7,586 bases of DNA from Thiotrichales bacterium. GTDB taxonomy: Bacteria; Pseudomonadota; Gammaproteobacteria; PS1; Pseudothioglobaceae. The notes under the pieces are model-generated. The model made no database searches. It was not told the origin of the DNA and saw only the letters and a program-made list of their open reading frames with translations. The stretch is from NCBI GenBank assembly GCA_002711905.1, contig PASI01000019.1:7886-15471 (forward strand), written 5' to 3'. Position numbers and translations under genes: made by a program. Position 1 is the first letter of the stretch; the number at the start of each line of letters is the position of its first letter. Shown here one piece after another: positions 1-5,191 of the stretch.

Positions 1-389
1 AGTTTGTACTCCTTTTCATTGGAGTCTAAAGTACTAATATTTTTGATGTAAGCCCAATAGGATTCAAATATTTCACTATGCTCATCCCCTTCAGGAAGTA
101 ATCTTTGAATGAGTTCATTTACGTAGATAGCCATAATAAGATCATTACCCAGTAAGCGTCTTGGTTCATCTGAAATTTCCCACTGAGATAGGCTTTTTAA
201 ATCCCCTTTTCCTTTAAATGATATGCTTAAGCATTGAAACATTTGAAGTGAAGTTTTACTACTTCTTGCTCCTCTTGCAATGAGCCTTAATTTTCCATGA
301 TCTTTTGTAAAGAAATCCAGCAGAAGAGAGTTTCCTTGATACATTCTTCTATGGATTAAAAAAGCAGGTGAATTCTCAACTCTAGTCAT
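1..389 (-). CDS. recO: DNA repair protein RecO, N-terminal part (cut by left window edge)
   Basis: RecO acts in the RecFOR recombinational repair pathway. It binds single-stranded DNA and SSB, and with RecR helps load RecA at gaps. About 129 codons are visible, starting at the ATG on complement 387-389. The protein begins MTRVENSPAFLIHRRMYQGN and continues through SLLLDFFTKDHGKLRLIARG, the typical opening of the RecO OB-fold domain (an AF-hHRR-y-e-SLLLD-FT-eHGk-rliAkGaR pattern). A helical segment follows (RRLLGNDLIMAIYVNELIQR), as expected where the OB fold meets the helical part. The remaining C-terminal part lies outside the window. The gene overlaps the end of era by 8 nt, which suggests translational coupling. 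No strong Shine-Dalgarno is visible before the ATG, and no alternative start codon lies close upstream in frame. Identity is from family resemblance and from the conserved rnc-era-recO order. Confidence 0.93.
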   Translation of the reverse strand, partial: MTRVENSPAFLIHRRMYQGNSLLLDFFTKDHGKLRLIARGARSSKTSLQMFQCLSISFKGKGDLKSLSQWEISDEPRRLLGNDLIMAIYVNELIQRLLPEGDEHSEIFESYWAYIKNISTLDSNEKEYK

Positions 390-1266
390 AACCCAAAGAT
401 GCTAAAGCTCTTTTATCATCTGACCAGCCTTGCCTGACCTTAACCCATAACTCTAAGAATACTTTTGCCTCTAAAAAACCTTCGATAGTGATTCTGGATT
501 CCTGTCCAATTTTTTTGAGCATTTCACCATTTTTACCAATCACAATACTTTTCTGTGAAGCTTTATCAACAAAAATACGTGCTGCAATTCTATACATTTT
601 GCCATCAAGTTCTAGCTTTTCAATCTCAACAGTAATGTCATAAGGTAATTCATTAGAGAGGTTTCTCATAAGCTTTTCACGTATGAATTCAGAAATAACA
701 AACTTTTGAGAACGATCTGTTATGTAATTCTCATCATAAATCGCATCCTGCTCTGGAAGATATTTAAGTAATAATTTACGAAGTTTTTGAGTATCTCTAC
801 GCTCAAAAGCCGACAAAGGAAAAACTTCGGTTGCTTTATATTTATCACCCAGTAACTCAAGAAAGGGAAGCATTTTATCAACTGACTCAAGCTTGTCTAT
901 CTTATTAATGCAGAGTATGACCGGAATATCGATTTTATTGAGATGCTCCATGACTCTAGCATCCTCTTTGGTCCATTTAAATATTTCAACGATCCAAATT
1001 ATCATGTCAACATCGCTAAAGCTTGAGCTAGCAGCTCGATTCATATATGAGTTAATGGCCTTATTGTTTCCAATATGAATGCCGGGAGTATCGACAAATA
1101 TCATTTGATAGTTGGGCTGAGTATCAATTGCATTAATACGGTGTCTTGTCGTTTGAGGACGGTGGGAGGTGATTGATAATTTTTGTCCAATCAATTCATT
1201 AACAAGTGTGGATTTGCCAACATTTGGTCGCCCAACAACTGCGATGAAACCTGACTGAAAATTCAT
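382..1266 (-). CDS. era: GTPase Era (30S ribosomal subunit assembly)
   Basis: Era is an essential Ras-like GTPase that binds the 3' end of 16S rRNA and helps mature the 30S subunit, partly at the inner face of the membrane. The 294-residue product has the full GTPase core: G1 P-loop GRPNVGKS at 12-19, a switch region rich in Thr (TSHRPQTTRHR, 33-43), G3 DTPG at 59-62, G4 NKID at 121-124 and G5 SAFE at 152-155. The linker contains FIREKLMRNLSNELPYD (194-210). The C-terminal KH RNA-binding domain has the loop VIGKNGEMLKKIG at 242-254. Length is normal for the family (E. coli Era is 301). The ATG overlaps the rnc stop by one base (TAATG), a re-initiation arrangement, and the 3' end overlaps recO by 8 nt. 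No key residue is missing. Confidence 0.98.
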   Translation of the reverse strand: MNFQSGFIAVVGRPNVGKSTLVNELIGQKLSITSHRPQTTRHRINAIDTQPNYQMIFVDTPGIHIGNNKAINSYMNRAASSSFSDVDMIIWIVEIFKWTKEDARVMEHLNKIDIPVILCINKIDKLESVDKMLPFLELLGDKYKATEVFPLSAFERRDTQKLRKLLLKYLPEQDAIYDENYITDRSQKFVISEFIREKLMRNLSNELPYDITVEIEKLELDGKMYRIAARIFVDKASQKSIVIGKNGEMLKKIGQESRITIEGFLEAKVFLELWVKVRQGWSDDKRALASLGYD

Positions 1267-1928
1267 TAGTTTAAAATCTCTTCTAAAATTGATTGAGCAC
1301 AGGCCTGTTCTGCCCTTTTAATGCTTTTAGCATTTTTTTCAGATTTAAGATTGAGTTCAGTTACAGTGCAGCTCACATAAAAAATTGCGTTATGATCTTT
1401 TCCTTTAGTCTGAATCAGCTCATAGCTTGGCAGAGAGTAGCCTTTCTTTTGGAGTAATTCTTGAAGCTGAGTTTTAAAATCTTTTAATGAGTCCTCTGGT
1501 TTGGCTTGATTAAGCAGATCATCAAAGAGTTCAAGAATAATCCTTTTTACAATCAAATAATCAGAATCAAGAAAGATTGCACCCAGAATTGCTTCAAATG
1601 CGTCAGCAAGGATCGATTCACGCCTAAAGCCACCACTTTTGAGCTCACCTTGGCCCAAAGTTAGACTTTCAGAAATATTAAGCGTTTTGGCTAAATTTGC
1701 CAAAGTTTGCCCTCTGACTAGATGAGAGCGAAGTCTTGACAGCTGACCTTCATCAATTAAAGGGTAGCGAATATATAACTCTTCTGAAATGACGCACCCT
1801 AAAACACTATCACCTAAAAATTCAAGTCGTTCATTATTATTCTTACTGACGCTTCGATGCGTTAGTGCTTGCTTTAACAGACTAATGTCATTGAATTCAT
1901 AGGAGAAGTTTTTTTGTAGTTTTTCCAT
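1266..1928 (-). CDS. rnc: Ribonuclease III
   Basis: RNase III is a Mg2+-dependent endonuclease that cuts double-stranded RNA in rRNA precursors and structured mRNAs. The 220-residue protein has the signature NERLEFLGDS at 32-41. The metal-binding carboxylates E33, E36, D40, D109 and E112 align at a constant offset of 5 with E. coli E38, E41, D45, D114 and E117. The block LGQGELKSGGFRRESILAD (91-109) is also highly conserved. A double-stranded-RNA-binding domain occupies roughly 150-219 and ends in KRAEQACAQSIL. Its usual Gly-x-Gly before the Ser/Lys helix start reads Lys-Asn-Ala here, a mild divergence. The gene starts 3 nt after the thyA stop, so translation is probably coupled. No clear Shine-Dalgarno is seen. 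It ends with TAATG into era. Confidence 0.97.
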   Translation of the reverse strand: MEKLQKNFSYEFNDISLLKQALTHRSVSKNNNERLEFLGDSVLGCVISEELYIRYPLIDEGQLSRLRSHLVRGQTLANLAKTLNISESLTLGQGELKSGGFRRESILADAFEAILGAIFLDSDYLIVKRIILELFDDLLNQAKPEDSLKDFKTQLQELLQKKGYSLPSYELIQTKGKDHNAIFYVSCTVTELNLKSEKNAKSIKRAEQACAQSILEEILN

Positions 1929-1931
1929 TGA

Positions 1932-2726
1932 TTACACAGCTACTGGCGCTTTAATGGGATCATCATGCTCATAATCAATCAACTCAAAGTCCTCATAGAC
2001 ATAATCAAAAATACTCTTAGGTTTTCTATTTATTTGTATATTTGGCAGCTTTTTTGGGATTCTTTGAAGTTGCGTATCAACCTGTTTAAAGTGGTTTGTA
2101 TAGATGTGACAGTCACCACCACTCCATACAAAATCACCCACTTTTAAATTACATTGCTGAGCCATCATATGTGTGAGTAATGCATATGAAGCGATATTAA
2201 AGGGGACCCCTAAAAATATATCTGCACTTCTTTGATAGAGTTGACATGAAAGCCTTCCTTCGGCGACATAAAACTGAAAAAGAGCATGGCAAGGCTGCAG
2301 AGCCATACTTTCAAGCTCTCCAACATTCCAGCTTGAAACAATAATCCGTCTTGAGTCAGGAGAGTTATTAATCAGGTTAATTGCTCGTTGAATTTGGTCA
2401 ATTTCAATGCCTTTTGCATTTTTCCATTTTCGCCATTGGGCGCCATAAACTGGGCCTAGGTCTCCATTTTCATCAGCCCATTCATTCCAAATATTAACTT
2501 TATTATCTCTCAGATATTTAATATTGGTGTCACCCTTTAAGAACCAAAGTAGTTCATGAATTACAGAGGGAACGTGCACTCGTTTTGTAGTTACAATTGG
2601 GAAGCCGTTATTAAGGTTGAAGCGCATTTGATGGCCAAAAATGCTTTTAGTACCGGTTCCAGTTCTATCAGTTTTTTCAGCGCCTTTATCTCTGACAAGT
2701 CTCAGAAAATCTAAGTATTGCTTCAT
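1932..2726 (-). CDS. thyA: Thymidylate synthase (ThyA type)
   Basis: ThyA converts dUMP to dTMP, using methylenetetrahydrofolate as both carbon donor and reductant. The protein is 264 residues, the same as E. coli ThyA, and the active-site residues keep the same numbers. The nucleophile C146 lies in [12 protein letters not shown]166 and D169 lie in [14 protein letters not shown]177 in [11 protein letters not shown], and H207 and Y209 in [10 protein letters not shown]. The N-terminal [17 protein letters not shown] (20-36) and C-terminal IKAPVAV are also standard. The enzyme should therefore be active. The start codon overlaps the lgt stop (ATGA, 4 nt) and has an AAAGG ribosome-binding site 6 nt upstream, so this start is well supported. 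Neighbour lgt is also next to thyA in E. coli. The gene implies a folate-dependent thymidine route and therefore a dihydrofolate reductase elsewhere in the genome. Confidence 0.99.
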   Translation of the reverse strand: MKQYLDFLRLVRDKGAEKTDRTGTGTKSIFGHQMRFNLNNGFPIVTTKRVHVPSVIHELLWFLKGDTNIKYLRDNKVNIWNEWADENGDLGPVYGAQWRKWKNAKGIEIDQIQRAINLINNSPDSRRIIVSSWNVGELESMALQPCHALFQFYVAEGRLSCQLYQRSADIFLGVPFNIASYALLTHMMAQQCNLKVGDFVWSGGDCHIYTNHFKQVDTQLQRIPKKLPNIQINRKPKSIFDYVYEDFELIDYEHDDPIKAPVAV

Positions 2727-3511
2727 GTTTGACCTTTTAAATTGTAAGATTTATATAAAAAATATAGTCCAATTAATATCATTGGAAAGCTAAGCAGTTG
2801 ACCCATAGTTAGCCAGTCAAAAGCTAGATAACCGATATGAGAGTCAGGAGCTCTAATAAATTCAATTATAAATCTAAAAAAGCCATAGAGAGTAAGGAAT
2901 AAGGCTGAAGTTGCAAATAATGGTGGATTCTTTTTACTAAAGACCCATAGTATAGAAAATAACAAAAGCCCTTCTAAAAATGCTTCATAAAGCTGAGTTG
3001 GGAACCTTTGCTCCCAGAGTCCACTCTGGTCTGGTGCAAACACTCCCCAAGAGCTATCCGTTACCCTCCCCCAAAGCTCACCATTAATATAGTTTCCTAT
3101 TCTTCCAAATCCAAGTCCAAGGGGGACAAGCGGTGCAATAAAGTCTGTAGTTTGAAAAAAAGAAAACTTATACTTTTTATTGAATACCAGCATAGCAATA
3201 AGAACACCGATAAATCCGCCATGAAATGACATTCCACCGTTTTGAAAATTAAAAAATGTTAGCGGGTTTGAAATGAATATTGAGAAGTTGTAGAAAAATA
3301 AATAACCTAAACGTCCGCCTAAAACAGCGCCTAGTGCACCGTAAAAAATGAGATCATCAATATGCTTTATATTCCACAAATCATTTGATTTTGCGCGATA
3401 TTTTGCTAAGAAATAGGCAGATAAAAAAGCCAAAAGATACATAACTCCATACCAGTAAACTTTGATAAATCCTAGGTCAGCTAGGACTGGATCAATAACA
3501 ATGTATTTCAT
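2723..3511 (-). CDS. lgt: Phosphatidylglycerol-prolipoprotein diacylglyceryl transferase
   Basis: Lgt is an inner-membrane enzyme that moves a diacylglyceryl group from phosphatidylglycerol to the lipobox cysteine of prolipoproteins, the first step of lipoprotein maturation. The 262-residue product has several hydrophobic membrane segments and the family motifs in order. These are [11 protein letters not shown] (65-75), [11 protein letters not shown] (92-102) with the essential-type His at 97, and the Lgt signature [18 protein letters not shown] (131-148) with R137 and N140. After these come [12 protein letters not shown] (170-181) and [11 protein letters not shown] (213-223), which carries the conserved arginines of the C-terminal loop. 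It is somewhat shorter than E. coli Lgt (291) but lacks no motif. The ATG is preceded by GAGAGG at a long 13-nt spacing. A possible upstream in-frame ATG is closed by a TAA after five codons, so 3511 is the start. It is the first gene of the five-gene cluster. Confidence 0.98.
   Translation of the reverse strand: MKYIVIDPVLADLGFIKVYWYGVMYLLAFLSAYFLAKYRAKSNDLWNIKHIDDLIFYGALGAVLGGRLGYLFFYNFSIFISNPLTFFNFQNGGMSFHGGFIGVLIAMLVFNKKYKFSFFQTTDFIAPLVPLGLGFGRIGNYINGELWGRVTDSSWGVFAPDQSGLWEQRFPTQLYEAFLEGLLLFSILWVFSKKNPPLFATSALFLTLYGFFRFIIEFIRAPDSHIGYLAFDWLTMGQLLSFPMILIGLYFLYKSYNLKGQT
2733..2737 (-). promoter_or_regulatory. Ribosome-binding site for thyA
   Basis: On the minus strand AAAGG sits 6 nt before the thyA ATG, inside the last codons of lgt. 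It fixes the thyA start despite the ATGA overlap. It is one of only two convincing Shine-Dalgarno motifs seen in this window. Confidence 0.7.
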
Positions 3512-3585
3512 AGGTTAAACACTGCCTCTCATAGCGGTTTGAGAGTGATTTTAGTTAAGAAGATATGCATAGTATTTATAGACAA

Positions 3586-3618
3586 ATTATATGCATTATT
3601 GATTGATTAATGTGTCAA
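3586..3618 (-). promoter_or_regulatory. lgt: Possible promoter of the lgt-thyA-rnc-era-recO cluster
   Basis: The 131-bp gap upstream of lgt contains, on the minus strand, a perfect TATAAT (3586-3591) and a perfect TTGACA (3613-3618). The spacer between them is 21 nt, longer than the usual 16-18 for sigma-70, so the two boxes may not work as a pair. The TATAAT alone is the better element. ATATGCAT occurs twice around it (3563-3570 and 3589-3596). A transcript from here would have a leader of roughly 70 nt before lgt. Confidence 0.4.
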
Positions 3619-3630
3619 AGTCCTTATGGT

Positions 3631-3646
3631 TTAGTTAATTAGTTAA
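3631..3646. repeat. Tandem 8-mer TTAGTTAA x2 over the stop of the DUF1643 gene
   Basis: TTAGTTAA occurs twice head to tail (3631-3638 and 3639-3646). The second copy contains the stop codon of the upstream minus-strand gene, and the first supplies a second in-frame stop. It is probably a small slippage duplication in AT-rich DNA. I see no GC-rich hairpin that would make it a terminator. Confidence 0.6.
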
Positions 3647-4119
3647 ACTGGATATTTAATTGGAGAGATGTCCTTTTTTTGATATAGCGGGTGAGCTGGT
3701 TGTCCTGATTGATTTACCTTTAGACACATTGGGTTAGAAACTAGCTCTAAGACCTCTTTGTTTCTGTTGTATAGCGCTCCATCATTGCCCCAGGCTACAA
3801 TAACAATGCCAGATTCTCTCTGACATTCTAATATGAACTTATTATTGTCTTCCCCTATTGGGTGCTTTGCTTTCTTTAAGTCTTTTGGTAGCGTTGCTCT
3901 ATAGGCAAAAAGGTTAACCATTATGAGACCTCCAAAGCCCCACTGATAAGCATAATACATGGATCTTCTAATTGTAGGGTCATCTTTGGTCTCATCAGCA
4001 GTTGAAGGATTAAGGCCAATGAATAATGCAGATTTTTTGTTTAGATTCCATGCTCTTGATAGAGAGTATCTGTATTGGTTGCAGGGTGAGAAAATAGCAC
4101 TTTTTTTTATAATTTTCAT
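3643..4119 (-). CDS. DUF1643 family protein of unknown function
   Basis: I recognise the product as a DUF1643-type protein, a small cytoplasmic family with no established function. The 158 residues show the family pattern. There is an N-terminal CNQYRYSLSRAW (13-24), then the hallmark GLNPSTADETKDDPTIRRS (35-53) and WGFGGLIMVNLFAYRAT (60-76). Next come HPIGEDNN (86-93), VIVAWGNDG (106-114) and a C-terminal GQPAHPLY (138-145). The repeated polar motifs Asn-Pro-Ser-Thr-Ala-Asp, Asp-Asp-Pro-Thr-Ile-Arg-Arg and Trp-Gly-Asn-Asp-Gly look like a conserved active or binding site, but the reaction is unknown. No signal peptide or membrane segment is visible. The gene lies alone between the lgt leader and a divergent PLP-enzyme gene. 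The ATG at 4117-4119 has only a weak purine stretch upstream. Family assignment is confident; any role would be a guess. Confidence 0.88.
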   Translation of the reverse strand: MKIIKKSAIFSPCNQYRYSLSRAWNLNKKSALFIGLNPSTADETKDDPTIRRSMYYAYQWGFGGLIMVNLFAYRATLPKDLKKAKHPIGEDNNKFILECQRESGIVIVAWGNDGALYNRNKEVLELVSNPMCLKVNQSGQPAHPLYQKKDISPIKYPV

Positions 4120-4137
4120 TTGACTTAAAAGATTAAC

Positions 4138-4143
4138 TATAAA
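4138..4143 (+). promoter_or_regulatory. Possible -10 box for the PLP-enzyme gene
   Basis: TATAAA lies 55 bp before the plus-strand ATG at 4199. A weak TTCATT sits 17 bp upstream (4115-4120). On the other strand TATAGT (complement 4136-4141) is a candidate -10 for the divergent DUF1643 gene. The two candidate boxes overlap, so the promoters could exclude each other. Both are weak matches in AT-rich DNA. Confidence 0.3.
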
Positions 4144-4173
4144 ATCATTTTAAATAATTATTCGAATCATTTT
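4143..4173. repeat. Direct repeat AATCATTTT x2 in the divergent intergenic region
   Basis: AATCATTTT occurs at 4143-4151 and again at 4165-4173, a period of 22 bp or about two helical turns. The palindrome ATTCGAAT (4160-4167) overlaps the second copy. This placement between two divergent genes is what a regulator binding twice on one DNA face would use. Chance repetition in AT-rich DNA is a real alternative. Confidence 0.35.
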
Positions 4174-4198
4174 TAACAACAATATTTTCCTTTATTGA

Positions 4199-5182
4199 AT
4201 GCTTACTAAATTTCAACGAATTGATCTAGGTCACTTCCCTACTCGTATTGAATATCTTAAAAATATTTCTGAAGAGCTAAATGGACCACAAATATTTATT
4301 AAAAGAGATGACTGTACAGGTCTTGCAACTGGTGGCAATAAGACAAGAAAGCTAGAGTTTATTCTGCCTGATGTAATAAAAAATAATGCTGATCTTGTGG
4401 TTACTGTTGGTGCAATTCAATCAAACCATGCCAGGCAAACAGCAGCAGCATGCGCAAAGCTTGGGATTAAGTGCCTCATAGTTCTTGAACAAAGGCTTGC
4501 CGAAGCACCTGAAGCCTATATGAATTCAGGAAATATATTCTTGAATAAGGTTTTTGGTGCTGAGATGATCTTATGTCCTAAAGAGAGAGATGTAAAAGAG
4601 TATGCTGAAGAAATTATGGAGGAACGAAAAAGCATGGGCTTTAATCCGTATTTTATACCTGTGGGAGGGAGTAATCATTTAGGAGAGCTTGGCTACATAG
4701 AATGCATGCGGGAGATTATCGAAAACCCCAATAAAGACTCATTTACTCACATTGTTTTAGCAACGGGCAGTGGCGGAACACATGCTGGCCTTGTTGCAGG
4801 AAAAACGCTCTATCAAAGTGATGTAAAAATTATTGGTATAAGCATTAAAGATACTAAGTCTAAACAAGAGAATAAAGTTTTTCAATTAGCTCAACATTGC
4901 TGTGAATATGTCGGCTGTAAGACACCTACCAGAGAGGATGTTGTTGTTGTTGATGGATATGTGGGGTCTGGATACGCAATACCTACTGACGGAATGAGAG
5001 ATGCGCTGTCTTTAATGGCAACGAAAGAGGCTATATTGCTTGATCCTGTCTACACTGGAAAAGCTTTTGATGGTCTGATTGATTTGGTCAGAAAAAACCA
5101 CTTCAACTCTTCAGACAGAGTGTTATTTCTTCATACCGGAGGCTCAGCCGCACTTCCGGCGTTTGAGTGGGCTTTCAGTTAG
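4199..5182 (+). CDS. PLP-dependent D-cysteine desulfhydrase / L-cysteate sulfo-lyase family enzyme
   Basis: This is a fold-type II PLP enzyme of the ACC deaminase/D-cysteine desulfhydrase group. Its members deaminate small amino acids, releasing pyruvate, ammonia and sulfide or sulfite. The 327 residues are full length. The PLP lysine should be K48 in TGGNKTRKLEF (44-54). QSNHARQTAA (74-83) holds the substrate-side Ser/Asn/His, and ATGSGGTHAG (188-197) is the phosphate-binding loop. The catalytic Tyr is Y285 in LDPVYTGKAF. T286 and T313 (in LHTGG) stand where ACC deaminases have Glu and Leu, so ACC deaminase is unlikely. KRDDCTGLATGGNKTRKLEF (35-54) resembles L-cysteate sulfo-lyase (CuyA) more than E. 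coli DcyD, which as I recall has VTPMAMGGNKLRK here. CuyA releases sulfite from cysteate. The choice is inference from memory. No Shine-Dalgarno precedes the ATG. The gene converges with the transporter genes, 9 bp apart. Confidence 0.9.
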   Translation: MLTKFQRIDLGHFPTRIEYLKNISEELNGPQIFIKRDDCTGLATGGNKTRKLEFILPDVIKNNADLVVTVGAIQSNHARQTAAACAKLGIKCLIVLEQRLAEAPEAYMNSGNIFLNKVFGAEMILCPKERDVKEYAEEIMEERKSMGFNPYFIPVGGSNHLGELGYIECMREIIENPNKDSFTHIVLATGSGGTHAGLVAGKTLYQSDVKIIGISIKDTKSKQENKVFQLAQHCCEYVGCKTPTREDVVVVDGYVGSGYAIPTDGMRDALSLMATKEAILLDPVYTGKAFDGLIDLVRKNHFNSSDRVLFLHTGGSAALPAFEWAFS

Positions 5183-5191
5183 TTATTAGGC

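Noticed and set aside
893..1078. Short plus-strand open frames inside era, thyA, lgt, the permease and the ATPase (for example 893-1078, 3008-3229, 7066-7371).
   Set aside because: They lie entirely antisense to strongly conserved genes, show no family motifs and have no ribosome-binding sites.
3613..3642. Intrinsic terminator after the DUF1643 gene.
   Set aside because: The only symmetry is an AT-only GTTTA/TAAAC pair within the tandem 8-mer, with no GC-rich stem and T-run.
4199..5182. ACC deaminase identity for the PLP enzyme.
   Set aside because: The Glu after the catalytic Tyr and the Leu in the HxGG motif, both typical of ACC deaminase, are Thr here (T286, T313).
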